From Bacteroidota bacterium (lineage in GTDB: Bacteria > Bacteroidota > Ignavibacteria > Ignavibacteriales > Melioribacteraceae), in the NCBI GenBank assembly GCA_023447335.1, contig JAEXOD010000057.1:1-21522 (forward strand): a stretch of 21,522 nucleotides of DNA, given 5' to 3'. A model generated the notes under the pieces. That model saw only the letters and a program-made list of their open reading frames with translations, ran no database searches and had not been told where the DNA came from. The position numbers and the translations under genes were made by a program. Positions 1 through 7,942 of this stretch are shown piece after piece (the first letter of the stretch is position 1; each line of letters opens with the position of its first letter).

Positions 1-1
1 C

Positions 2-793
2 CCAAACGTAATGTTTTACAATCCCGCCGGAATAGCTACTTTGTCTGATAATCCGGTTTCCTTTTCGTTTTTAAAACATGTATTGGATATTAATTCGGCA
101 AGCTTATCAGGGTCAACTTTAATTGAGGGATACGGACGTTTTTCTGCAGGTATTACTTATATTAATTACGGAACATTTGATAAAGCAAATAGATACGGTG
201 ATAGAACAGGTGAGTTCGGTGCAAGTGATATAGCTTTTTTAGTTGGTTATGCAGGAAATTTAGATGAAAATTTTTATTATGGCGCTAATGTTAAATTTAT
301 ATATTCAGGAATTGATGATAAATCTTCAACCGGATTAGCAGCCGACTTGGGTTTGCAATATTTGATTCCCGAAAAGAAATGGAGTTTCGGTTTCTCGGTT
401 CTTAATTTGGGAAAACAGCTATCTTCTTATGTCGATACCAAAGAAGATTTACCTCTTGATGTACGTTTTGGAATAATGAAAGAATTGGATAAAACTCCTT
501 TTACTTTTGCTCTTACTTTTAATAGACTTGCCGATAAATACGATACATTTTCCGAAAGATTTAAACAATTTGTTGTAGGTGCCGAAATTAAAATAAGCAA
601 ACCATTAAAATTACGTATTGGTTATGACAACGAACGTAGAAAAGATCTTAAAATTGGTTCTTCAACCGGTTTGGCAGGTATCAGCTTGGGATTCGGTTTA
701 ATTATAAGCGAATATAAATTTGATTATGCATTCTCGTCTTACGGTGAAATTGGCGGATTGCATAGAATAGGAATTTCTACAACATTTTTATAA
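2..793 (+). CDS. porQ: PorQ-like type IX secretion system protein (5' truncated by window edge)
   Basis: Outer-membrane beta-barrel protein of the PorV/PorQ family. PorQ works in maturation and surface attachment of T9SS cargo. The frame is open from base 2, and the first visible residues read P-N-V-M-F-Y-N-P-A-G, the internal NPAG/NPA motif that normally lies some 50-60 residues into the family. The ATG at 11 is therefore internal and the true start lies upstream of the window. About 263 residues remain, with alternating amphipathic beta strands throughout. Blocks resembling PorQ are a GLAADLG segment, an LPLDVRFGI segment, an LRIGYDNERRKDLK segment and a C-terminal GGLHRIGIST strand. The protein ends in FL, as barrel proteins often end in an aromatic or hydrophobic residue. 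PorV or a generic UPF0164-type barrel is the alternative. The two T9SS cargo proteins in this window (7943-10024 and 18327-21245) fit a host with this system. No other por gene is visible. Confidence 0.72.
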   Translation, partial: PNVMFYNPAGIATLSDNPVSFSFLKHVLDINSASLSGSTLIEGYGRFSAGITYINYGTFDKANRYGDRTGEFGASDIAFLVGYAGNLDENFYYGANVKFIYSGIDDKSSTGLAADLGLQYLIPEKKWSFGFSVLNLGKQLSSYVDTKEDLPLDVRFGIMKELDKTPFTFALTFNRLADKYDTFSERFKQFVVGAEIKISKPLKLRIGYDNERRKDLKIGSSTGLAGISLGFGLIISEYKFDYAFSSYGEIGGLHRIGISTTFL

Positions 794-1101
794 AACGTCG
801 CCTCTACTAAAATATGGATAACTCAAATCAGGTAAAAATTTAATTTTACAAGAACTTTAATTCCTTGATGAAACAAAATTTTACACGCCTTGTTAAACTC
901 TTCAAGTTCATCCTCTTATAATTCTTATGTCTTGAGAATACTACATAAAATTTCTTTTTGTATTTTTTTATAAAAATATTCATTTAATATTACATAATAT
1001 TTCTTTTTAAGTATGTTAATTTTAATTATATTATTAATAATTTAAATTAAAGTAATAAAAATATAAAATCTAACTTTTAAATTATTTTTGGTTTTGGTAT
1101 T
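794..1101. other. 308-base AT-rich spacer without a recognisable gene
   Basis: Between the porQ-like gene and the kinase gene I see no ORF with a credible start and length, no RNA gene and no strong hairpin. Positions 950-1095 are almost pure A/T, consistent with a promoter region for the kinase, but no convincing promoter can be fixed there. On the minus strand 823-912 reads as about 29 sense codons with no start, which is too short to call. Confidence 0.6.
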
Positions 1102-4100
1102 ATGAACTCATATCAACCGACTTATGAGGAATTGCTAAAAAAAGTAAATGAACAAGAAAAGTTAATTAGTGAATTAAAAGCTGAAAGAAACAGTCTAAAT
1201 AATTCCCTTTTTGAGACCTTGTTTGTTGATAATTATTCGGTTATGTTAATTGTAGATTCCGAAAACGGAAAAATTGTTAATGCTAACAAATCAGCTTGCA
1301 ATTTTTACGGATACTCATTTAATGAAATCACCCGGTTGGGAATAAAAGATATTGACATAATTGAAGAAGAATTGATACAACCGAATATGCAGAAAGCAAT
1401 AAACGAAATTCAAAATCATTTTAATTTTAAGCATAAAACTAAAAATGGCGATATAAAGGATGTTGATGTTTATGTTGGTAACTTATTTATAAACGGTAAA
1501 CATTATTTGGTTTCAGTTATACATGATATTACCGAACGCAAAAAGATAGAAGAAGAAAATATTTATACAAAAGAAAGATTTAAAGCCCTTCATGACGCAA
1601 CTTCATCAGGTATCGCTATTCATGAAAACGGAATAATAATAGACTGTAATTATGGACTGTCTGAAATGTCCGGTTATACTGAAAGCGAACTTATCGGAGC
1701 TGATGGAGTGGCGTTACTTATAGCACCGGAATCTCATACCCTTGTAATGAATAATATAATAGCTGAATTTGAAACACCCTATGAAGCATTCGGATTGCGT
1801 AAAAACGGAGAACGATATCCTTTACTGATTCAAGGCAAAAAAATATTTTATAAAGGTAAATACGTTAGGAGTACGGAATTTAGAGATTTAAGTGAAATTA
1901 AAAATATTGAAAGAAAATTACGCGAATCTAAAGCTCTTTATCAGTCTTTGTTTGAAAATAGTAAGGACGGAGTTGTTATTATTGATACAGAAACGGCGGG
2001 TTTTATTAAGTTTAACAATCAAGTTTGCAAACAACTGGGATATTCACGAGAAGAATTTGCAAAGCTTAGAGTGTTTGATATTGAAGCTTTCGAAACCACT
2101 GATCAAACTATAAGCCATATAAAAAAAATATTATTAAAAGGTAAAGATGAATTTGAAACGAGACAAAAAACTAAACAAGGAGAAGTTATTGATGTTTTTG
2201 TAATGGCTCAGGTTTTAAATGTTAATGAAAAATTAATTTATCATTGTATTTGGCGGGATATAACAAAAAATAAAAAGTATGAACAGGAGTTAATAAAAGC
2301 TAAAGAAGAAGCAGAAGAAAGCGAGAGGTATTCAAATAACTTAAATTTCGAATTAAAACATATAACCGAAGAATTGAGATTAAGCAATTTTAAATTAGAA
2401 AAGATTAATAAAGATTTATCAAGTTTTACAGATATTTTGCAAAACTCTTTAAATGAAATATTCTTTTTTAACTCTCAAACATTAAAGTTTATATATGCAA
2501 ATAAAGGGGCTTTGAAAAATTTAGGATACACATTAGGTGAGATACGGAACTTAACTCCTATTGATATTAAGCCCGAAATTTCTGAGGAAGAGTTTTTTAG
2601 AATAATAGAGCCGTTAAAAAATGATCTTACTGAATTTGTATTTTTTGAGACGGTTCATCAAAGAAAAGATTTTTCGGTTTATCCTGTTTATGTTACAATT
2701 CAAAAATCTTATTATGAAAATTCAGAAGTTTTTGTTGCTATTATTCTTGATATTACGGATAAAAAGCAAAAAGAAATGGAACTTAAATTAGCTAAAGAGA
2801 AAGCTGAAGAAAGTGAAAGAAAAATTCGGAGTATGATTAAAAATACCGAAATTGGAATATTATATTGTGATATAGAAGGAGAAATATTAGAAGCAAATCC
2901 GATTATTATAAAAATACTTGGTTTTTATTCACTTGTAGAAACGTTAAAAACAAATTTACTAAATTTTAAGCCACTTAAAGACATTGGTTTTGCGGAAGAT
3001 TTTGCGATTTGTATTAGAGAAAAGAGGGTTTTATCCACCGAAGGTGTGTACATGGGTAGAAGGGGAGACTCTCGATTTCTGAAATACTATCTAGTACCAA
3101 TTATTGTTAATAACCATGTAGTTGGCATATGGGTTAATTTTCATGATTTGACAGGGCTTTGGATAATTCAGAAAGAATTGGAAGAATCGAAAAAGAAAGC
3201 GGAAGAAAACGAATACCGTTGGAAATTTGCACTTGAAGGATCAGGAGACGGTGTTTGGGATTGGAACTTAGAAACAAACAAAGTATATTTTTCTCCGCAA
3301 TGGAAATCTATGCTGGGGTTCAGCGGGAATGAACTTAGCGGACATCTGGATGAATGGAAAAAAATGATTCATCCTGATGATTTTGATAAAGTTGGAAACG
3401 AACTAAATAAATACCTATCTAATGAGACTAAAATATACAGCCACACTCATCGCCTTTTGTGTAAAGACGGAACATATAAGTGGATATTAGATAGAGGAAT
3501 GATTGTTGAGCGTAATGAACAAAACAAGCCGATTAGAATGATAGGAACACATACAGATCTAACCGAGCAAATAGAAATGGAAAATAAGCTTAGACAAGCT
3601 AATGCAGATAAAGATAAATTCTTTTCAATAATAGCCCATGACTTAAGAAGTCCTTTTCAAGGATTATTAGGAATAAGTGAGATTTTAGTTGATAACAAAA
3701 ATGAACTATCAACTGAAGAAACTATAGTATTAATAGGGCAATTAAGTAATTCAACAAAAAAACTTTATGATTTGCTTGAAAATTTGTTACAATGGTCAAG
3801 ATTAAAAAGGGGCATGATAAAACCTGTATTTACTTCATTGCCCCTACTTCATTTGATTAACGAAATAGTAGGATTGTTGGATTCAAATCTTGAAGTTAAA
3901 AAACAATCAATTATTGTTGATATACCTAGTGACATTATTGTTAATGTAGATTTTTCAATGTTTAATTCTACAATACGAAATCTTTTGACGAACGCAATAA
4001 AGTTTAGTTATATAGGAGGGAAGATATATATAATTGCTAAAGAGACACAAGCGGGGATAATACAAATTTCTATTAAAGATTACGGAATTGGCATAAAAGA

Positions 4101-4290
4101 AGAAGATTTAAGTAAATTATTCAAGATTGATTCAAAGATATCCAAAAAAGGGACCCTGGACGAACCGAGTACCGGTTTAGGATTAATCCTATGTAAAGAA
4201 TACATAGAACACATGGGGGGAAAGATTCGGGCAACCTCGCAAGAGGATGAAGGTACTGTATTTACTATTGAGGTTAAAAAAGGATTTTAG
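1102..4290 (+). CDS. Six-PAS sensor histidine kinase, soluble
   Basis: Cytoplasmic two-component sensor kinase of 1062 residues. No signal peptide or membrane segment is seen. After a short coiled coil (about 5-35) come six PAS-type domains at roughly 36-148, 157-272, 278-395, 440-558, 574-692 and 704-828. The sixth is of the PAS_3 type, with the WDWNLETN and MIHPDDFDKV blocks. The catalytic core follows: H box FSIIAHDLRSPF with phospho-acceptor His846, N box with Asn960 and Asn964, G1 box DYGIGI at 993-998, and G2 box STGLGL at 1023-1028. All key residues are present, so an active kinase is expected. PAS domains are joined by charged helical linkers that repeat an AEESER-type sequence (about 403-409, 568-573, 700-704). 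No receiver domain is fused and no response regulator lies next to it, so its partner is elsewhere. No SD precedes the ATG. The start is chosen because the N-terminal helix continues to it and the upstream DNA is non-coding. The ligand cannot be read from sequence. Confidence 0.93.
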   Translation: MNSYQPTYEELLKKVNEQEKLISELKAERNSLNNSLFETLFVDNYSVMLIVDSENGKIVNANKSACNFYGYSFNEITRLGIKDIDIIEEELIQPNMQKAINEIQNHFNFKHKTKNGDIKDVDVYVGNLFINGKHYLVSVIHDITERKKIEEENIYTKERFKALHDATSSGIAIHENGIIIDCNYGLSEMSGYTESELIGADGVALLIAPESHTLVMNNIIAEFETPYEAFGLRKNGERYPLLIQGKKIFYKGKYVRSTEFRDLSEIKNIERKLRESKALYQSLFENSKDGVVIIDTETAGFIKFNNQVCKQLGYSREEFAKLRVFDIEAFETTDQTISHIKKILLKGKDEFETRQKTKQGEVIDVFVMAQVLNVNEKLIYHCIWRDITKNKKYEQELIKAKEEAEESERYSNNLNFELKHITEELRLSNFKLEKINKDLSSFTDILQNSLNEIFFFNSQTLKFIYANKGALKNLGYTLGEIRNLTPIDIKPEISEEEFFRIIEPLKNDLTEFVFFETVHQRKDFSVYPVYVTIQKSYYENSEVFVAIILDITDKKQKEMELKLAKEKAEESERKIRSMIKNTEIGILYCDIEGEILEANPIIIKILGFYSLVETLKTNLLNFKPLKDIGFAEDFAICIREKRVLSTEGVYMGRRGDSRFLKYYLVPIIVNNHVVGIWVNFHDLTGLWIIQKELEESKKKAEENEYRWKFALEGSGDGVWDWNLETNKVYFSPQWKSMLGFSGNELSGHLDEWKKMIHPDDFDKVGNELNKYLSNETKIYSHTHRLLCKDGTYKWILDRGMIVERNEQNKPIRMIGTHTDLTEQIEMENKLRQANADKDKFFSIIAHDLRSPFQGLLGISEILVDNKNELSTEETIVLIGQLSNSTKKLYDLLENLLQWSRLKRGMIKPVFTSLPLLHLINEIVGLLDSNLEVKKQSIIVDIPSDIIVNVDFSMFNSTIRNLLTNAIKFSYIGGKIYIIAKETQAGIIQISIKDYGIGIKEEDLSKLFKIDSKISKKGTLDEPSTGLGLILCKEYIEHMGGKIRATSQEDEGTVFTIEVKKGF

Positions 4291-4356
4291 ACTGCTTTCG
4301 AAAAGTAAAATTCTTCTTATAATCACTACAATAAAATATCTATAACAAGTTTTTGA

Positions 4357-4387
4357 GCAATAGCATTTAAATTAGATGTGTTATTGC
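4357..4387. terminator. Possible hairpin between convergent genes
   Basis: Arms 4357-4366 (GCAATAGCAT) and 4378-4387 (GTGTTATTGC) pair over 10 positions, including two G-T wobbles, around an 11-base loop. It sits between the convergent kinase and TPR genes, where a terminator is expected. Neither side has a T-tract, so a factor-independent terminator is weakly supported. Confidence 0.25.
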
Positions 4388-4426
4388 CCCCTGTTAAACA
4401 AAAAACTCTAACAAAATTATATGGTT

Positions 4427-5572
4427 TTAATTTTTAAACGGAGATTTTAAATATTTTTCTGCATTATTTTGGCTGTTTGAAAAGTCGTCGCAATCTAAAA
4501 CCATTTCATAAAGATCTGTCGCTTTTTTCCTTTCACCTACGGCATCGTAACACATTCCAAGATATAAAAGAGTATTTACTTTGAAATTGGTATCTTTGTT
4601 TTTATCAATTTCAAATGAAATTTTTTTGCTTTCTTCAAGTAAGGATATTGCAGTATTAAAATCTTTACTAATATGGCTTAAGAATCCTAAATGGTAAAAA
4701 GCCTCTCGTTTTGTACGTTTAGTATAACCTGTTAAACCTTTATTACATTTTTCCAACATACTTTTATAGTGTTTTTCCGCTTCTCGGTAATTTTTCATTC
4801 CTACTAATATTTTACCCTTGTACTTTTCGAAAGCTGGATTATTCGGAAATTTGTTTAATAAATTATCGATTATTTCTAATGCTTTATTATTATTCTTTTC
4901 ATATTGAAAATATATGGAAGCCAAAAAATATTGTGTTTCGTAATTTGCATATTTCCCTTTATCTGCAACGTATTGCAGTTGTTTTAAACCTTTTTTTCTA
5001 TCCCCCTTGGGAAATAATGAGACAATCGGTTTTACTACGGGGTATTTTTGTGGGATAAAATCTATATAGTAGTTATATATACCAAAACCAAGTTGTACAT
5101 CAACGTTATTAGGGTCGTTTTTGTAAGCTTCGTTAATTAACGGTAATGCATCTTTTCCGTCTAATGCTGCCTTTAACCAGCTTTCACGGTAGATGTATAA
5201 GCGTCCTCTAAAACCTAAAGCTCCACCTTTTAAAAATAAAGCTTCCGCATTTTTAGGATTCTTTTCTAATAACTCGTCACAATAATCAATTGTATTATCA
5301 AGTTTATCAATTAGTATGTCATCGTAGCGTTCGTTCATTAAATCCGGCATTATTTTCCACCAAACTATCATTGCATCAAAAAACAACCCGGCGGCACTTT
5401 TAGGATAATCTTTTATGACTATTTTAAATGTAGATTCAGCCGCTGAATATCGGAGGTTGTAAATTTGCTCAACTCCGGCGGTAATTAGTGAATCAAAGCG
5501 GATGTCTTGGGCTTTAATTTGTGCATTAATAAGTAAAGCGGTAAGTATTAATAGTAATTTTTTAAAAGGCAT
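4427..5572 (-). CDS. Exported tetratricopeptide-repeat protein
   Basis: A 381-residue protein with a cleavable signal peptide: MPFKK, a hydrophobic core, then NAQIKAQ|D, with cleavage near residue 22. The mature protein is predicted periplasmic or outer-membrane associated. It is mostly helical, with TPR-like units at about 29-61, 108-155, 212-245, 247-276, 290-322 and 334-365; good examples are NYREAEKHYKSMLEKC and GERKKATDLYEMVLDC. A conserved-looking GFGIYNYYIDFIP segment (162-174) interrupts the repeats and is more specific than a generic TPR. TPR proteins act as protein-protein scaffolds; the partner is unknown here. There is no lipobox Cys after the signal, so it is not an obvious lipoprotein. 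It has no SD. It is transcribed divergently from the hydrolase gene at 5739 and convergently to the kinase, so it is probably monocistronic. Confidence 0.85.
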   Translation of the reverse strand: MPFKKLLLILTALLINAQIKAQDIRFDSLITAGVEQIYNLRYSAAESTFKIVIKDYPKSAAGLFFDAMIVWWKIMPDLMNERYDDILIDKLDNTIDYCDELLEKNPKNAEALFLKGGALGFRGRLYIYRESWLKAALDGKDALPLINEAYKNDPNNVDVQLGFGIYNYYIDFIPQKYPVVKPIVSLFPKGDRKKGLKQLQYVADKGKYANYETQYFLASIYFQYEKNNNKALEIIDNLLNKFPNNPAFEKYKGKILVGMKNYREAEKHYKSMLEKCNKGLTGYTKRTKREAFYHLGFLSHISKDFNTAISLLEESKKISFEIDKNKDTNFKVNTLLYLGMCYDAVGERKKATDLYEMVLDCDDFSNSQNNAEKYLKSPFKN

Positions 5573-5646
5573 CGTATTTAACAGAAATAAAACAAACTAT
5601 TAAATTAAGTAAATATATTCTAAAAACTCAAGAAATTATTTATTAT

Positions 5647-5662
5647 TGTGATCTAAATTACA
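5647..5662. promoter_or_regulatory. CRP/FNR-like palindrome in divergent promoter region
   Basis: TGTGATCTAAATTACA has the architecture TGTGA-N6-T(T)ACA, one base from the classical CRP half-site pair TGTGA/TCACA, and the dyad extends outward (10 of 14 positions per arm match). It is centred at 5654.5, essentially the midpoint of the 166-base gap between the divergent TPR and hydrolase genes, about 75 bases from each start. The resemblance is seen directly; binding by a CRP/FNR-family regulator is inferred. Confidence 0.35.
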
Positions 5663-5738
5663 GAAATTATTTTAATAGTAAATATTATGAACATTAGTTA
5701 ATTTTAGTTATTGAATTCAGTATTATTTTAGAAATTAT

Positions 5739-6671
5739 ATGTGTAAGAAATTTTTATTTTTTTATTTTTGTATTGTATTTAGTTTATTCGGAATTAATAA
5801 CGGAGAAAACATGAAAGAAGGATTTGTTGAAGTTAAGGGAGGTAAAATATGGTATAAGGTTTTAGGCACTGATACCGGTAAATTACCTATATTAATAATT
5901 CACGGAGGACCCGGTGCCCCTCACGATTATTTGGAAAATTTAGAAAAACTTGGTACGGATAGACTAGTTCTTTTTTATGACCAACTTGGTTGCGGTTTAT
6001 CTGATAGACCTAATGATACAACTTTATGGAATATCGAAAGATTCTCATCCGAAATTTCCGCATTACTAAATTATTTACAAATTAAACAAGTACATCTTCT
6101 CGGGCAATCTTGGGGGAGTATGCTTGCCTTACATTTTTATTTAAACCAATCTGAAATAAAAATTGAGAGTTTGATTTTTTCAGGACCGTTTTTAAATGCT
6201 AAAATGTTTGCCGAAGATGTAAGAAATATGGTAAACGATTTACCGGAAAAAGAAAAAAATATTATTTTTGAGTGTGAAGCAAAAGGTGATTATACAAATA
6301 CACAATATCAAGAAGTAATGAATAAATTTTACGGATTACATGTGTGTAGAATTAACCCTTTTCCGGAATGCATGAATCGTACTTTTGAGAAAATGGGATT
6401 AGATGTCTATTCTTTTATGTGGGGTGCCAGTGAATTTTCAATTTTCGGTACTTTAAAGAATGCTGATTATACAGATAAATTAGGATTGATAGATGTTCCT
6501 GTTTTATTTACTTGTGGCGAGTTTGACGAAGCAACTCCCAAAACAACCGAATATTACTCTTCAAAGGTTAAAAACTCAAAATTTGTAATATTTAGTCACG
6601 CTTCGCATATGCATCATTTAGAACGAGAAGAGGAGTATCTAAAAACCGTAAATGAATTTTTAAATAATTAA
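5739..6671 (+). CDS. Proline iminopeptidase-family alpha/beta hydrolase (S33 type)
   Basis: A 310-residue alpha/beta hydrolase of the prolyl aminopeptidase group, which releases N-terminal residues, classically proline, from short peptides. Motifs: oxyanion-hole HGGPG at 55-59, nucleophile elbow GQSWG with Ser124, acid Asp263 in GEFDEATP, and His290 in ASHMHHLE. The triad looks complete, and the DQLGCGLSDRP block after strand 4 is typical of the family. The long start adds MCKK plus a hydrophobic stretch (5-19), which would make a signal peptide or membrane anchor. An internal ATG at 5811 (Met25, just before the conserved EGFVEVKGGKIWY strand) has a GGAG nearby and would give a 286-residue cytoplasmic enzyme. 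I keep the long form because the extra N-terminus is signal-like, but the choice is open. It lies 32 bases upstream of the beta-lactamase-like lipoprotein gene on the same strand, probably as one transcript. Other S33 substrates cannot be excluded. Confidence 0.87.
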   Translation: MCKKFLFFYFCIVFSLFGINNGENMKEGFVEVKGGKIWYKVLGTDTGKLPILIIHGGPGAPHDYLENLEKLGTDRLVLFYDQLGCGLSDRPNDTTLWNIERFSSEISALLNYLQIKQVHLLGQSWGSMLALHFYLNQSEIKIESLIFSGPFLNAKMFAEDVRNMVNDLPEKEKNIIFECEAKGDYTNTQYQEVMNKFYGLHVCRINPFPECMNRTFEKMGLDVYSFMWGASEFSIFGTLKNADYTDKLGLIDVPVLFTCGEFDEATPKTTEYYSSKVKNSKFVIFSHASHMHHLEREEEYLKTVNEFLNN

Positions 6672-6692
6672 ATTAACTGATTTGCTAATAAT

Positions 6693-6698
6693 AAGGGG
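6693..6698 (+). promoter_or_regulatory. Ribosome binding site for the beta-lactamase-like gene
   Basis: AAGGGG lies five bases before the ATG at 6704. It supports that start and suggests independent re-initiation after the hydrolase gene. Confidence 0.6.
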
Positions 6699-6703
6699 TA
6701 TTT

Positions 6704-7828
6704 ATGAATAAACTAAAATTACAATTACTATTTATATTGTTTTTATTTATTGTTGCTTTTGGTTGTAATGATGATAATTCAACTCAACCGATAAATAATG
6801 AAAATGAATTTGTTACGGCAACTATTGATAATTTATGCGATACTATTTTAGCAAAAACTGATTTACCGGGGATGGTTGTAGGAGTTTGGGTTCCAAGTAA
6901 AAATTATACTTACTTAAAAGCCAAAGGTTTTGATGACCCATCCTTAAAGACTCCTATGAAATTAGATTATAAGTTTAGAATAGGAAGTAACACTAAATCG
7001 ATGGTTATAACGGTTTTATTACAATTAGTAGACGAAGGGAAGCTTAGTCTTTATGATAAGTTAAGTAAATATTTTCCCGATTTCCCAAGAGCCAACGAAG
7101 TTACTATTCATCAGCTTTGCAATATGACAAGCGGTATTTATAATTATACCGAAAGTGAAGCTTTTTGGGAAGAAATATTGAATAATCCTTTGGCTACAAG
7201 AACTCCCGAAGAATTAATCCAAGTTGCTGCTCCTCAAAGTTATTATTTTACTCCGGGTACAAACTTTTACTACAGCAATACAAATACCATTATGATAGGT
7301 AGAATAATTGAAATGCTTACGGGAAAAAGTTTAGAAGAAAATTTAAAAACAAGGATCTATAATAAATATGGTTTTACCAATACTTCATTCCCAAACGATA
7401 ACAAAATGCCTATTAATTTTATTAACGGTTGGAACTATTTAACGGGGGAAGAATTAGTAAATGTCTCCGAGATGTTTTCTATTAGTTGGGGATGGGCTGC
7501 CGGTGCGGCAATTTCAGATATTTATGATGTTAAAAAATGGGTTGAGTTAGTAATAAAAGGGGGACTGATTAGTGATTCGTTACAGACAAAAAGATTAACG
7601 GGTTATCAAATCCCTAATTTGGGAATTAATTTTCAGTACGGTTATGGGGTAGCTAATTTTGGGGATAATAACTTTTGGGGTCACAACGGTTCTGTTCCCG
7701 GTTACACAAGTGTTATGATGCACGATAAAACTACAGGAAGTACTATTGTAATATTTTTTAATACTGATGAGACAAATCCGGACGGATTGTATTTGCAAAT
7801 TGCAGAAGTTATTAAGATGCTGAAATAA
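6704..7828 (+). CDS. Serine beta-lactamase-like lipoprotein (class C / DD-peptidase fold)
   Basis: A 374-residue serine hydrolase of the beta-lactamase/penicillin-binding superfamily (Pfam Beta-lactamase, PF00144). It begins with a lipoprotein-type signal: MNKLK, a hydrophobic core, then VAFG|C with Cys21, followed by a polar CNDDNSTQ stretch, so it is probably anchored to a membrane facing the periplasm or outside. Active-site motifs are SNTK (Ser95 nucleophile, Lys98), YSN (Tyr190-Asn192) and HNG (327-329, the KTG-equivalent box). Supporting blocks are LSLYDKLSKYFPDFP and TIHQLCNMTSGI. Members include DD-carboxypeptidases, esterases, D-aminopeptidases and class C beta-lactamases, and sequence alone does not separate them. 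HNG in place of KTG is common in the esterase/peptidase-type members, so drug resistance should not be assumed. Its position behind an iminopeptidase-type hydrolase hints at peptide or peptidoglycan-fragment processing; that is inference. Confidence 0.88.
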   Translation: MNKLKLQLLFILFLFIVAFGCNDDNSTQPINNENEFVTATIDNLCDTILAKTDLPGMVVGVWVPSKNYTYLKAKGFDDPSLKTPMKLDYKFRIGSNTKSMVITVLLQLVDEGKLSLYDKLSKYFPDFPRANEVTIHQLCNMTSGIYNYTESEAFWEEILNNPLATRTPEELIQVAAPQSYYFTPGTNFYYSNTNTIMIGRIIEMLTGKSLEENLKTRIYNKYGFTNTSFPNDNKMPINFINGWNYLTGEELVNVSEMFSISWGWAAGAAISDIYDVKKWVELVIKGGLISDSLQTKRLTGYQIPNLGINFQYGYGVANFGDNNFWGHNGSVPGYTSVMMHDKTTGSTIVIFFNTDETNPDGLYLQIAEVIKMLK

Positions 7829-7879
7829 AGTTTATTGTTTAGAGATTAAAAATATTAACTAATTTATATAAGTATTAAA

Positions 7880-7921
7880 AAACCTCCTAACTTTATGAAA
7901 TATAATAAAGAAAGGAGGTTT
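7880..7921. terminator. Bidirectional intrinsic terminator hairpin
   Basis: Outer arms AAACCTCCT (7880-7888) and AGGAGGTTT (7913-7921) pair perfectly over 9 bp. After an AA/AA mismatch, inner arms CTTTAT (7891-7896) and ATAAAG (7905-7910) add 6 bp around an 8-base loop. The right side continues TAATTTTAAT and the left flank is A-rich (T-rich on the minus strand), so it can terminate both the serine-hydrolase unit and the convergent propeller gene. Confidence 0.85.
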
Positions 7922-7942
7922 AATTTTAATAGTACTTAAATT

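Noticed and set aside
823..912. Minus-strand open stretch of about 29 sense codons in the spacer before the kinase gene
   Set aside because: No start codon, an in-frame stop just upstream and no recognisable family; at most a decayed gene remnant.
1083..1090. TATTTTTG matching the TAnnTTTG -7 promoter element upstream of the kinase
   Set aside because: It lies only 11 bases before the ATG, leaving almost no leader, and there is no -33 TTG; a chance match in AT-rich DNA is likely.
1892..2113. 73-codon ORF inside the kinase gene in another frame
   Set aside because: Shadow of the PAS-domain coding sequence; no SD and no independent support.
6704..7828. Reading the beta-lactamase-like lipoprotein as an antibiotic-resistance gene
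   Set aside because: The SxxK/YxN/HxG pattern is shared by many peptidases and esterases, and nothing nearby (such as an AmpR-type regulator) points to resistance.
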